A DNA stretch of 64,000 bases from Methanolapillus africanus (GTDB lineage Archaea; Halobacteriota; Methanosarcinia; Methanosarcinales; Methanosarcinaceae). The stretch spans positions 248,001 to 312,000 of the forward strand of contig NZ_JAWDKD010000018.1 in the NCBI RefSeq assembly GCF_032714475.1. The letters run 5' to 3'. Below, piece after piece: positions 1-8,398 of the stretch. The notes beneath the pieces are model-generated. The model was not told the origin of the DNA. It searched no databases and was given only the letters and a program-made list of their open reading frames with translations. Both the position numbers and the translations under genes were made by a program. Each line of letters starts with the position of its first letter. Position 1 is the first letter of the stretch.

Positions 1-474
1 ATCCAAGCCGTCTTATCGCCGGCCATCGGAAAATTATCGGACAAAATTGACACGAAATACTTGTCGACGCTCGGCATGCTGTTCATTACGGCCGGCCTTC
101 TCTTGCTCACGACGCTGCAAGGAAACACCCCAATTTCCCACATCATTGGCATTGAGATCGTCCTCGGTCTTGGATTTGCCTTCTTCGCCGCGCCGAACAC
201 GTCGGCTGTAATGGGATCTGTCGGAAAACGGGATTACAGCAGCGCCAGTTCCATGCTGTCGGCCACCCGCCAAGCCGGTATGGTCGTTTCGATGGCGATT
301 GCCATGTGCAGCATTTCATTCTTTGTCGGCAACACGGACATGATCGGCCCCGATATGATTCCGAACTTCCTGACCGCCATGCGCGTCACGTTCATGGTTT
401 GCGCCGGATTGTGCGCGATCGGCGCCGTTTTGTCTTACATGCGGGGACCCAGCAACCGGGAAGTCGTGGCTTAA
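1..474 (+). CDS. MFS multidrug exporter, DHA2 type (C-terminal part, cut by window edge)
   Basis: The reading frame is open from base 1, so the 5' part lies outside the window; 157 residues and the TAA stop are visible. It starts with the cytoplasmic loop motif SPAIGKLSDKID, which matches the G-x-L-x-D loop motif of the major facilitator superfamily. Several hydrophobic helices follow, and the segment SATRQAGMVVSMAIA resembles the conserved stretch before a late helix in EmrB/QacA (DHA2, 14-helix) exporters. The family uses the proton gradient to export drugs or small amphiphiles from the cytoplasm. The substrate cannot be told from this fragment. A GC-rich repeat block follows 53 bp after the stop. 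Confidence 0.8.
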   Translation: MQAVLSPAIGKLSDKIDTKYLSTLGMLFITAGLLLLTTLQGNTPISHIIGIEIVLGLGFAFFAAPNTSAVMGSVGKRDYSSASSMLSATRQAGMVVSMAIAMCSISFFVGNTDMIGPDMIPNFLTAMRVTFMVCAGLCAIGAVLSYMRGPSNREVVA

Positions 475-527
475 ACGTGTGTCCGGGAACGGATACCGTT
501 TTCTTTTTTTATTTTTGTTCTTTTTTT

Positions 528-856
528 GGCGGGCGGCAGGCGCGCGCGTTATGGCACCCATTTTCGTTTTGTGTTTTTAAAAAACAGTGATTGTTTTTTG
601 AAAATTTCAAGCAAGCCATTCCGTAAAATCAAACGCGATAGCGTTTGCATTTTACGGATACTGCTCAGTAGTACAATCTGAAATTGCAAACGGATGATAC
701 AACTCAGCACTTCCGGCAGATACAATCTGAAACTATCAACTGCAGATGCAACAGAATAAAAATAGTGAACTGCGGGTGCAAACTGAAATCTAAAAGCAGT
801 GAACTTCCTGCTGATTCGTACGCTGCGCCGCCGCGCGCGTTACAGCATTCATTTTT
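528..856 (+). repeat. Composite intergenic repeat element, copy 1
   Basis: It begins right after a T-rich tract with the GC-rich block at 528-564 (GGCGGGCGGCAGG followed by CGCGCGCGTTATGGC). A hairpin follows at 621-657, with arms CCGTAAAATCAAACGC and GCGTTTGCATTTTACGG and loop GATA. Then come degenerate direct repeats around a TGCAGATGCAA / GCGGGTGCAA core (about 700-800). A second, shorter copy of the GC block in the same orientation closes it at 821-856. The element lies between the MFS gene and the convergent lipoprotein gene. Parts of it recur throughout the window. No function is known to me. Confidence 0.75.
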
Positions 857-1034
857 GACGTGCCGCCAAAACCGGATCCTGTTTTTAAAAGATAAAAATC
901 AGAAAAAAGAAACAAAAAAACAAGACAAAAAACAAAACGAAACAAAGAAACGAAACAAAACAAAAAAACAAGACAAAAAGAGAAAGAGAAGAAAATATTG
1001 AAAATGAATTCAATATTTTTCATCACATTCAGAA

Positions 1035-1553
1035 TTAAGATTCTGTCACATTCACAACTTCGATGGTTAAGTCGGTGTTGACTTTGACGTCCACTTTAAC
1101 GGTGGCAATCGTGGAGTTGTCTTCAAAGGACCGGGCATATTCGAAGGTCAACGTGGTGTTGCCGTCTCTGACGCCGTCAAATGTCCAGTAGAATTCTCCC
1201 GGAACGCCAACCATGTTTGCGTCGGTGGTCGGGTCAGTATATCCGGAGGAAGTTTGGTTCAAAACACCGACAACGGTGGTGTTGGTCAAATTCCAGGTGT
1301 AGCCTGTGGTCGGGTTGCCGACGATTTTGACGGATAAGGTTTTGTTGTCGTTGATGACTGTGACATTCGGTTCAAAGTCAGTTGTGTTGTTGGTGGTGGT
1401 GTTTGTTGTATTGTTGGTTGTGTTGTTGGTTGTGTTGTTTGTCGTGTTGTTGGTCACGTTGGCGTCGTTGTCGGTACAGCCGGATGCGCCGACTGCGAGC
1501 GCGACCACAAGAACCAAACTCACTGCAAGTAATAATTTGGATGAAACTTTCAT
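1035..1553 (-). CDS. Chagasin-like (I42 family) cysteine-protease inhibitor lipoprotein
   Basis: The 172-residue protein has a lipoprotein signal peptide (hydrophobic residues 7-22, lipobox ending at Cys26). A low-complexity linker of repeated N-N-T-T units (about 33-58) follows, rich in potential N-glycosylation sequons. The C-terminal domain carries the hallmarks of chagasin/I42 inhibitors: NPTTGY (80-85), a G-V-P-G-x-F-Y-W segment (116-123) and an R-S-F in place of the usual R-P-W/F loop (141-143). The family blocks papain-like cysteine proteases by inserting three loops into the active site. The protein is expected on the outer face of the membrane. The start is supported by GGAGGTC 8 nt upstream. 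A paralogue lies just upstream on the same strand. Confidence 0.8.
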   Translation of the reverse strand: MKVSSKLLLAVSLVLVVALAVGASGCTDNDANVTNNTTNNTTNNTTNNTTNTTTNNTTDFEPNVTVINDNKTLSVKIVGNPTTGYTWNLTNTTVVGVLNQTSSGYTDPTTDANMVGVPGEFYWTFDGVRDGNTTLTFEYARSFEDNSTIATVKVDVKVNTDLTIEVVNVTES

Positions 1554-2077
1554 AGTTTTAGACCTCCTTGAGTCTTACCTTCAAGCAAAAATGCTTGTAT
1601 GTTCAATCGCGGACAATGCTGTTTTTAAAAAATAAAAATGAATTGCGCGGACCAAACAAAAACAGTTTTTATTGTTAAGATATTATTTATATAATTTTTT
1701 CAATAAATTTGTATATGATTTAAATTATATCATAAAATTAAATAAAAAATATAGAAAATATATAGAATATATTATTCAAATAAAAATAAAGAGTAGAATA
1801 TATAAAAAATATATAAAAAGTATATGAAGAATAATATGAGAAATAAGGAAAATAGATAGAAAGAATAAAAAATAAAAGAGAACGGAAGAACCAAAAATAG
1901 CGAAATGGATCAGATAAATATCCAAAGACTTTTTAAAAAACGAAAAGAGATTGATTTTTCAATCAATCCCATTTATGTTTCTCAAACTTGACTATATTTC
2001 AAACTTGACTATATTTCAAACTTGACTATATTTCAAGCTGTTTTGACGGAACGTTTTGATGAATAATTTTGACGGAA
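1554..2077. other. AT-rich intergenic region with a 17-bp tandem repeat
   Basis: There is no convincing gene. The sequence is very AT-rich from about 1670 to 1910. Three exact tandem copies of CAAACTTGACTATATTT sit at 1983-2033, 45 bp beyond the end of the upstream chagasin-like gene. Confidence 0.6.
1983..2033. repeat. 17-bp tandem repeat, three exact copies
   Basis: CAAACTTGACTATATTT occurs at 1983-1999, 2000-2016 and 2017-2033 with no mismatch. A partial fourth copy (CAAGCT) follows. It lies between the two chagasin-like paralogues. Confidence 0.9.
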
Positions 2078-2590
2078 TTATTCTGCGTTTGTTGTTTTGA
2101 CATCCAAGATGGTGATTGTCTTATCGCTGTTCACCCGAGCTTCGATTTGAACGGTTTGGATGGCGGATTCATTGGCGCGCTTGTAATCAAACGTGTAGAT
2201 GGTTGTTCCCGCATTGAGTCCGTTAAATGTCCAGGTTTCCCAAATCGGGGCGCCCGGCATGCTGGATTCGGTTGCTTCAAAACCGGATTGGTTCAAAACG
2301 TTGTCCGGATTTTTGTTGGTAATGTTCCAGTCATATCCGGTGGACGGATTGCTTTCCAATTGAACATAGAGAGCTTTGGAATCGTTGCTGACGGAAATGT
2401 TCATTTCCATCAAGCCGCCGGAAACGACGGTTGTGTTGTTTGTGGTATTATTGGTTGTGTTGTTTGTTGTGTTGTTTGTTGTATTGTTGGTCGTGTTGTT
2501 TGTGGTGTCCGTACATCCGGAAACGCCGACGGCTAACGCCACAACAAGAACCAAACTCATCATAAGCAGTAATCGGGTTGTATTTTTCAT
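2078..2590 (-). CDS. Chagasin-like (I42 family) protease inhibitor lipoprotein, second copy
   Basis: This paralogue of the gene at 1035-1553 has the same plan. A hydrophobic signal peptide ends in the lipobox GVSGC, an N-N-T-T repeat linker follows, and the I42 domain carries NPSTGYDW and a P-G-A-P-I-W-E-T-W segment. The third loop is Y-K-R-A-N, less canonical than in the other copy. I start it at the ATG at 2590 because GGAGGGG lies 6 nt before it; an in-frame start 9 codons upstream lacks this. The two copies diverge clearly outside the motifs, so the duplication is not recent. A role in restraining extracellular or environmental cysteine proteases is inferred from the family. Confidence 0.78.
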   Translation of the reverse strand: MKNTTRLLLMMSLVLVVALAVGVSGCTDTTNNTTNNTTNNTTNNTTNNTTNNTTVVSGGLMEMNISVSNDSKALYVQLESNPSTGYDWNITNKNPDNVLNQSGFEATESSMPGAPIWETWTFNGLNAGTTIYTFDYKRANESAIQTVQIEARVNSDKTITILDVKTTNAE

Positions 2591-3042
2591 TTTATCCCCT
2601 CCGGCCCGGATTTTCACCCGGAAACACGTACAGGTTTATTATTCATGAATTAAACACGGAACATCAAGATTTTCGGATTCATTTTATCATGTGATGTCAA
2701 ATATAATTAAGTGACAAATATAAATCTCGAAAGACCTTGTTGATATATATGATGAATTAATAGTAGATATATTTTTTTAAAGGAATAATTTTAACTGATG
2801 ATTATTTCATTGTAAATAAATATATTAACTAAAATAAATTATAAAGAAGTATAAAATCAAATCCAAAAATAAATCAAAAATAAATAAAAAATCAATAAAA
2901 AATCAAAAATAAATTCAAAATAATTCAAAAATAAATTTAAAAATAAAAATGATTGTTAACCACATTAACATTCATTTTTGGTTCAACATTTTTAAATAAT
3001 ATTGTCACAATGTTGCCGCCAGCAAATAATGAGGTGACGATT
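2591..3042. other. AT-rich intergenic region upstream of thiM
   Basis: Low-complexity DNA of repeated AAATAAA/ATCAAAAAT type fills about 2820-2950. I looked for the conserved cores of a TPP riboswitch before thiM and saw none. Confidence 0.5.
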
Positions 3043-3906
3043 ATGTTTATTCCATCCGATAAAACAAAAGCAAAAACGATCGACCATTTAGAAACGCTCC
3101 GTCTTAAAAAACCGCTTGTCCACTGCATCACCAACCGCGTCACCATCACCGAATGCGCAAACGGTCTTTTGGCGTCGGGCGCCGCCCCGATTATGGCCGA
3201 AGACCTGCGGGAAGTGGAAGACATTGTTTCGATCTCACAGGCGCTTGTCATCAATATCGGCACGCTGATGCCGCTTCAGATTGAAGCCATGCTGAAAGCC
3301 GGCCAAAAAGCCAAATCTTTAAAAATCCCCGTTATTTTCGATCCGGTCGGCGCCGGCGCGACGCCGCTCCGAGACGCTGTTTCCAAACAAATCTTAGACG
3401 ACGTGAAACCGGATATTATTCGCGGCAACATGTCCGAAATCCGCGCCCTTTACGGCTTGGAAGGAAAAACCAAAGGCGTGGAAGCCGACGCGTCCGACTT
3501 TGTGACGTTTGACAACGCCGAGTCCGCCGCCAAAATCGTCGCCGGACTGGCCGAACGGTACAACTGCGTCGTCGGCGCGACCGGAAAAATCGATATTGTT
3601 TCCGACGGCAAAAACACTTATTTCATTGAAAACGGACACGAAATGCTGTGCAAAATTACAGGTTCCGGATGCGTTCTCAGCAGCCTTGTCGGCGGATTTG
3701 CCGGCGCAGCGGACCGGACCGATTATTTGACCGCCGTGGCGGCCGCCTTTGTCTTAAACGGCATGGCCGGCGAAGCAGCGTACGCTTACGTAGAAAAGAC
3801 GAATCAAGGACTTGGAACGTTCCGGGAAAAAGTGATGGATTACTTGTACTTGACCGGACGTCAGGAAATGGAAGCGGGTGCCAAGATTTATGTTTTGGAA
3901 AAATAA
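3043..3906 (+). CDS. thiM: Hydroxyethylthiazole kinase
   Basis: The enzyme phosphorylates 4-methyl-5-(2-hydroxyethyl)thiazole with ATP for thiamine salvage. The 287-residue length is normal. Visible family features are the N-terminal PLVHCITNRVT (substrate pocket), GAAPIMA, FDPVGAGAT, the R-G-N-M-S-E-I segment and the catalytic KITGSGCVLSS loop near residue 205. I chose the ATG at 3043 because GAGGTGA sits 5 nt upstream; the frame is open for 30 further codons upstream but without a ribosome site. thiE follows and its start overlaps the end of this gene, so the two are surely cotranscribed. Confidence 0.95.
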   Translation: MFIPSDKTKAKTIDHLETLRLKKPLVHCITNRVTITECANGLLASGAAPIMAEDLREVEDIVSISQALVINIGTLMPLQIEAMLKAGQKAKSLKIPVIFDPVGAGATPLRDAVSKQILDDVKPDIIRGNMSEIRALYGLEGKTKGVEADASDFVTFDNAESAAKIVAGLAERYNCVVGATGKIDIVSDGKNTYFIENGHEMLCKITGSGCVLSSLVGGFAGAADRTDYLTAVAAAFVLNGMAGEAAYAYVEKTNQGLGTFREKVMDYLYLTGRQEMEAGAKIYVLEK

Positions 3907-4567
3907 ATCCAAAAAAACGGAAAACAAAGACGGCGTTGATTATTCCGTGTATGTCATCACGGACAGCGTGATTTGTCCGCCGGAGCGGCTGCTTTTTCAA
4001 ATTGAGGAAGCCGTTCTCGGCGGCGCGACCGTTATTCAGCTTCGGGAAAAAAAAGCGGATTCACTCACATTTTACAAAACCACAATCGACGTTTATGCCG
4101 TCGCCAAAAAGCATGGCGTTCCGCTCATCATCAACGACCGGACGGACATGATGCTGGCCGCCGGCTGCGACGGGCTTCATATCGGACAAAAAGATTTGCC
4201 GGCTGCCGTCGCCCGAAAACTGATCGGACAAAATAAAATTCTTGGCGTTTCCGTGTCAACGGCGGACGAAGCAAAAAAAGCAGTTGCCGACGGCGCTGAT
4301 TATTTGGGTGTCGGCGCGGTTTTTCCGACCGGAACAAAAGACGACGCGGATTCCGTTTCTCTTGAAATGCTTAAAGAAATCAAAGAAACCGTCGGCATCC
4401 CGGTGGTTGCGATCGGCGGCATTTCCAAAGAAACAATTCCCAAATTGACCGGAACAAATATTGACGGCGTCGCCGTCGTGTCGGCCGTGATGGGCAGCAG
4501 CGCGCCGAAAAACGCCACGGAAGAAATCAAATCGGCTTTTGACAAAATCAGAAACGTATCAAAATAA
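3890..4567 (+). CDS. thiE: Thiamine-phosphate synthase
   Basis: It joins hydroxymethylpyrimidine diphosphate to the thiazole phosphate made by ThiM, giving thiamine phosphate. This is a TIM-barrel protein of the usual length. Motifs seen are VIQLREKK (diphosphate binding), LIINDRTDMMLAAGCDGLHI (substrate and Mg2+ site), GVSVSTADEA, GVGAVFPTGTK and VVAIGGI. The start is uncertain: ATG 3890 overlaps thiM by 17 nt and is used here; GTG 3878 is an alternative. The tight overlap with thiM indicates translational coupling. Confidence 0.93.
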   Translation: MFWKNKSKKTENKDGVDYSVYVITDSVICPPERLLFQIEEAVLGGATVIQLREKKADSLTFYKTTIDVYAVAKKHGVPLIINDRTDMMLAAGCDGLHIGQKDLPAAVARKLIGQNKILGVSVSTADEAKKAVADGADYLGVGAVFPTGTKDDADSVSLEMLKEIKETVGIPVVAIGGISKETIPKLTGTNIDGVAVVSAVMGSSAPKNATEEIKSAFDKIRNVSK

Positions 4568-4764
4568 TCAAATAAAAACGAATATATTAAGAATTAAATA
4601 AAAATTTAAATTAAGATTTGAAAATTAAATCTAATTTAAATGAATCAAAATAAATGAATTAAAACAAAATGAATCAAAACAAAATAAATAAAAACAGAAT
4701 GAATAAAAATTCATGACTTAAAATAAAGTTCAAAACGATAAAAACAAACCGTGTGTGTGAGAAT

Positions 4765-5289
4765 ATGGATCTGAAAGAAAAAGTTCGAATTATTGAAGAT
4801 TTTCCGTTTGCCGGCATCAGTTTTAAAGACATTACCCCGCTTTTGTCGGACCCGGACGTTTACGTGGAAACGATTAACCAGCTGGAAAAGGTTGTCCAAA
4901 ATCTGGATGAGAAGCCGGACATAATTGTCGCTCCGGAATCACGCGGCTTTTTCTTCGGCATACCGCTGTCGTTTAAGATGGGCATCGGATTCGCCCCGGC
5001 CCGAAAGCCGGGAAAACTGCCCTGCGAAGTTGTTTCCCAAGAATACACCTTGGAATACGGCACCAATTCGATTGAAATGCACAAAGACGCCATCAGCCCC
5101 GGAACCAAAGTGCTGATCGTTGACGATTTGATCGCAACCGGCGGAACGCTTCTCGCCACCGCGCAGCTGGTGGAAAAAATGGGCGGCGACATCGTCGGCA
5201 TGATTGCGGTCATCGAGCTGACCGATATCGGCGGTCTTGAGAAATTAAAGAAATACAATCCGACGGCTTTGATTTCTTACCCGTATTAA
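4765..5289 (+). CDS. apt: Adenine phosphoribosyltransferase
   Basis: It salvages adenine to AMP using PRPP. The 174-residue protein begins MDLKEKVRIIEDFPFAGI, which aligns with the normal Apt start, so I prefer ATG 4765 to the GTG four codons upstream. Apt features are PGI-like FAGISFKDITPLL, APESRGFFFG, the hood segment KPGKLPCEV and the PRPP loop VLIVDDLIATGGTL. It is preceded by about 190 bp of A-rich low-complexity sequence. The next gene on the same strand (TIR-like) begins 43 bp later. Confidence 0.93.
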   Translation: MDLKEKVRIIEDFPFAGISFKDITPLLSDPDVYVETINQLEKVVQNLDEKPDIIVAPESRGFFFGIPLSFKMGIGFAPARKPGKLPCEVVSQEYTLEYGTNSIEMHKDAISPGTKVLIVDDLIATGGTLLATAQLVEKMGGDIVGMIAVIELTDIGGLEKLKKYNPTALISYPY

Positions 5290-5332
5290 GAAATAAAATT
5301 AAAAATTGATTTAAAAATTTGAAAGGATGATT

Positions 5333-6031
5333 ATGACCACTTCTGTTTATTTTTGTTTTGATCCGGCTGATGCAGAGCGTGCGGAGAATGTTATTTCCGG
5401 AATCAGACCCCTGAAAACGGAATCAGAAACAGAAGCAGACGGAGAGTTGAACAGAACAACACTTTCAGATTCAGAAGTGACAGTCGTTCTCATCGGAAAG
5501 CACACTTTTGAAAATCAAAACTGTCTGGCTGAAATCAAACAAAGCTTAGAGTTGGAAAAAGCGTTTTTGGCGGTTTATTTGGACAACAAAAACGATACCA
5601 AAGCCGACGGAAAAACGCTTCTCGGCAAAAACCCGTTGGGCCTTTTTTATTTTGAATACAAAGACAAGAATATCACATTGGGAGAAGGCGCTGTCGTGAT
5701 GGCCGGAAAACTCAAAAGCCGTTTCCTGAGCAAAGAAGTCAAGGCAAAGGTTTCCGATTTCACCAAATCCTACGATTACATTTTGGACAACGGTTCCGAA
5801 AACATGAGCGGCTGGATTCAAACGGAACTGAAAAAGAAGAACGATTTCTTCGCCGAATGCGATAAAATCACGCCCAAAGATTGGGACGCGGTTTTGAAAT
5901 TAACGGCAAAGGGCGGCAGCAAAACGTCAGGCATGTTTTTGTATTACTATTGGCTGAAAAAACTTCAGATTGATCAAAAACAGATTGAAGCGGAAGCGGA
6001 AAAACAGATTATTTCGGACACGGAATCGTAA
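5333..6031 (+). CDS. ThsB-like TIR-fold protein (DUF1863 / MTH538 type)
   Basis: The protein has 232 residues. The N-terminal ~120 residues match the TIR-like fold seen in MTH538 and Thoeris ThsB: strand 1 SVYFCFD, then LSDSEVTVVLIGKHTF, then AEIKQSLELEKAFLAVYLDN, then GKNPLGLFYFEY. The Glu of the AEI segment aligns with the catalytic-type Glu of TIR enzymes. The C-terminal ~100 residues are helical and charged and I do not recognise them. The ATG at 5333 is preceded by AAAGGATG. No ThsA, SIR2 or SLOG partner lies nearby, so a defence role is only a possibility; the protein could equally be a house-keeping nucleotide-binding protein. Confidence 0.6.
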   Translation: MTTSVYFCFDPADAERAENVISGIRPLKTESETEADGELNRTTLSDSEVTVVLIGKHTFENQNCLAEIKQSLELEKAFLAVYLDNKNDTKADGKTLLGKNPLGLFYFEYKDKNITLGEGAVVMAGKLKSRFLSKEVKAKVSDFTKSYDYILDNGSENMSGWIQTELKKKNDFFAECDKITPKDWDAVLKLTAKGGSKTSGMFLYYYWLKKLQIDQKQIEAEAEKQIISDTES

Positions 6032-6089
6032 ACGAAATCAACTTTTTTAATTTAGATTTTTCACCTGTGGTAACTGTCTTTAATCCCAA

Positions 6090-6590
6090 GCAAACAACCC
6101 CGCAAAATCAGACGCTTTGCGTCTGTATTTTGCGGAATCCGAACAGTAAGATACATTCCAATTTATAGTACAGATTGCACCTACAGTTAACTATTTTAAA
6201 TTTAATTTGCATCTACAGTTAACTATTTTTAGATTCCGATTGCACCTACAGTTAACTATTTTGAAATTTCAGTTTGTATCTGCAGTTAACTGTTTTTAAA
6301 TTCCGATTTGCACCTGCTGTTTCCAAAAATACAGTTTATTCCTCACCCAACTTGCATCTTCTGTTCACGATTTCTAAAATGTATCTGCTCAGTGGTATCC
6401 GTAAAATACAGATGCTTCGCATCTGATTTTACGGGATGGTTTACTTGGGAAATTGGAACAAGAAAAACCAAACTTTTAGCGACCGGAGGGAGCATTCGCG
6501 AAGCGAATTTACAGAAACAGACTCCCACCGCCCTTGAAAAATTCCTAGCGAAGCGACGGAATTTTTGCGCGCATGCCGCACGCCAAAAAA
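6090..6590. repeat. Composite intergenic repeat element, copy 2
   Basis: Between the TIR-like gene and the end of the CobT-like gene. Hairpin 6100-6135 has arms CCGCAAAATCAGACGC and GCGTCTGTATTTTGCGG. Degenerate direct repeats with a TTGCACCTACAGTTAACTAT core cover about 6165-6330. An inverted hairpin lies at 6399-6434 (CCGTAAAATACAGATGC / GCATCTGATTTTACGG). A reversed, shortened GC block closes it at 6562-6588. The two hairpins face each other, giving the element a long-range inverted symmetry. A further small hairpin, ATTCGC-GAA-GCGAAT, lies near 6493. Confidence 0.75.
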
Positions 6591-6634
6591 TGAAAAATGA
6601 AAAAAAAGATTTTTAAAAAATAAAAAAGGCGGTC

Positions 6635-7696
6635 TTATACTTTCCCTGCTTTTAAAATGCCGCAAACGTTTTCAACTTCCTCCCGGAACTGTTGGTCAGA
6701 AACGCCCAGGAGCGCCGATAAATACATCGCACCGCCGGCGCCGGCGCCTTCTTTGATTGTTCCGGCTTCATACCGCTGGATGCCGGGCAATTTTGATTTT
6801 CCGAAACCAGGGTCGGCGATATATGATTTGAATCCGATTTCTTTGGAAAGCGCGTCAAAGTTGGCGCTTTGGTCTTCCATAACGTAACGCGTCGTCGCCA
6901 AGCAAACATTTTTCGTGTTGACGCCCGCGTGTTTTAAAACCGCAAAAACGGCGGCCATTTGTGTTCCGCCGGCCAAAACGATATGCATTTCCGGATCATA
7001 TTCTTTGAATCCGGCGACAAGCCCTGCGGCAGCCGGCATCATCGGGTCGCCAAGGTAAGAAACGGCTTTCCACGGATCGTCGGACAGGCAGCCGAATGTG
7101 AGATTGTTTTTCGCCATCGCTTCACAGATGACTTGTTTTTTCAATTCCATCGGATTGATGTCGGCGCTGCTGCTGGCTTTGGCGTCGTAGCCGAGCGACA
7201 TTAAAACACCCATCGCGGTTGTCGTACCGCCCGGCGTGCTTTCGCCGATCACGGGGTGGTCGGTCGCCGGCGCCAGCTCGTAGCCGATTTTTTTGGCGTT
7301 TTCAAAAATCACTTTCGGATCATGAACGGCAACACCGCTGCGGATGTCTTCGCCGGGCTTTCCGGACGTCGATTTCATGGGGATGGACGCATCCGGCAAA
7401 ATCATAAGGCCGGAATTGACGAAAACGTACGGCGTTTTGGTTAAATTCAAAGCGGACCGGGTGATTACGGCCGGCGTCGGCGTGTCCAAAGGCGGCGTCA
7501 TCGGCAAAACAGGAACGCTGATGATGTTTCCGGTGTGCATGAGTTCGCTGTCGCCGGCCGGCGTGTAAACGGTCAGCTCGGCCGTCTTGCCGGCCGCCGA
7601 GAGTCCCGGAATTTGAGATGTTTTCGTGTTGGATAAAACACAAATGTAAAGCGGCTTTTCAACATCTAAATTCGGTTCCGGGGTAATCCAACTCAT
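6635..7696 (-). CDS. CobT-like nicotinate mononucleotide-base phosphoribosyltransferase (UPF0284)
   Basis: The 353-residue protein belongs to the archaeal branch of the NaMN:dimethylbenzimidazole phosphoribosyltransferase superfamily (TIGR00303 / UPF0284). Features include GESTPGGTTTAMGVLMSLGYDA, VLAGGTQMAAVFAVL near residue 240 and the C-terminal EGAGAGGAMYLSALL. The family is thought to activate the lower ligand base for cobamide assembly, which a methanogen needs for corrinoid methyltransferases. The base used here cannot be told from sequence. GGAAG 7 nt before the ATG supports the start. It is a single gene, bordered on both sides by repeat DNA. Confidence 0.85.
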   Translation of the reverse strand: MSWITPEPNLDVEKPLYICVLSNTKTSQIPGLSAAGKTAELTVYTPAGDSELMHTGNIISVPVLPMTPPLDTPTPAVITRSALNLTKTPYVFVNSGLMILPDASIPMKSTSGKPGEDIRSGVAVHDPKVIFENAKKIGYELAPATDHPVIGESTPGGTTTAMGVLMSLGYDAKASSSADINPMELKKQVICEAMAKNNLTFGCLSDDPWKAVSYLGDPMMPAAAGLVAGFKEYDPEMHIVLAGGTQMAAVFAVLKHAGVNTKNVCLATTRYVMEDQSANFDALSKEIGFKSYIADPGFGKSKLPGIQRYEAGTIKEGAGAGGAMYLSALLGVSDQQFREEVENVCGILKAGKV

Positions 7697-7905
7697 ATAA
7701 CTGCTTCCTTAATCGGTTTTAAATAATTGTGACAAAGATGAAACTGAAAAATAAACAAATAAAACAATAGATAGGATATGAATAGGTTTTGATTGAATAT
7801 TAATTATGCGTTCAATTTAATTGAAAATAAGTTAATTTAAATTGATTTCGAGAAATTGAAAAACAAAAATAAAATCGATCGCCGTTGTTCTAAGCGCATG
7901 AAAAA

Positions 7906-7943
7906 TTGGTGCCGCAACGCGCGCGCATGCCGCCCGCCAAAAA
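7906..7943 (-). repeat. Solo GC-rich repeat block (reverse)
   Basis: One reversed copy of the GC block (GCAACGCGCGCGCATGCC then GCCCGCC, followed by an A-run). It lies about 70 bp beyond the stop of glnK and reads in the same direction as glnK. No hairpin or repeat array accompanies it. Confidence 0.75.
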
Positions 7944-8011
7944 AACAAACAATAAAGAAAATTTAAAAAGAGAAAAAAGAAAGAGAAAAAAAGAAAAAAG
8001 AGAGGGGAGGT

Positions 8012-8341
8012 TTAGTAAAAAACCTCGCCCGTCCGAATGGTAATCGCTTTTTCCACCGGCAAAACAAAAATGCGTCCGTCTCCGATTTTTCCGGATTTGG
8101 CCGCGGTCTGAATGATATCGATCACTTCATCCGCCTTCTCGTCGCAAGTGGTCATCTGGATTTCGATTTTATCAATCAAATCCACATGAACCGGTTTTCC
8201 GCGGTACTGGAGCGTGACGCCGCGCTGCTCGCCGCGTCCGCAAACGTTGTGAACGGTCATGCCGAAGTAGCCTTTTTCGCCCAACGCGTCTTTGACGGCG
8301 TCAAATTTGTCGGGACGAATGACGGCAACAATCATTTTCAT
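8012..8341 (-). CDS. glnK: PII nitrogen regulatory protein
   Basis: A 109-residue PII protein that senses ATP/ADP and 2-oxoglutarate and blocks the ammonium channel when nitrogen is plentiful. The T-loop is RGEQRGVTLQYRGKPV, with the conserved Tyr, and the C-terminal signature is TAAKSGKIGDGRIFVLPVE. It lies 57 bp downstream of amt on the same strand, the standard amt-glnK pair. It is preceded by AGGAGG. Confidence 0.95.
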   Translation of the reverse strand: MKMIVAVIRPDKFDAVKDALGEKGYFGMTVHNVCGRGEQRGVTLQYRGKPVHVDLIDKIEIQMTTCDEKADEVIDIIQTAAKSGKIGDGRIFVLPVEKAITIRTGEVFY

Positions 8342-8398
8342 ATGAATCCTCCTGTTGAATATTATTTTTTCAGTCTTGTTGCTGATCGTATTTTTTCG

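Noticed and set aside
2591..3042. Possible TPP riboswitch before thiM
   Set aside because: I could not find the conserved CUGAGA and ACC-UGAU-type cores; the leader is low-complexity AT.
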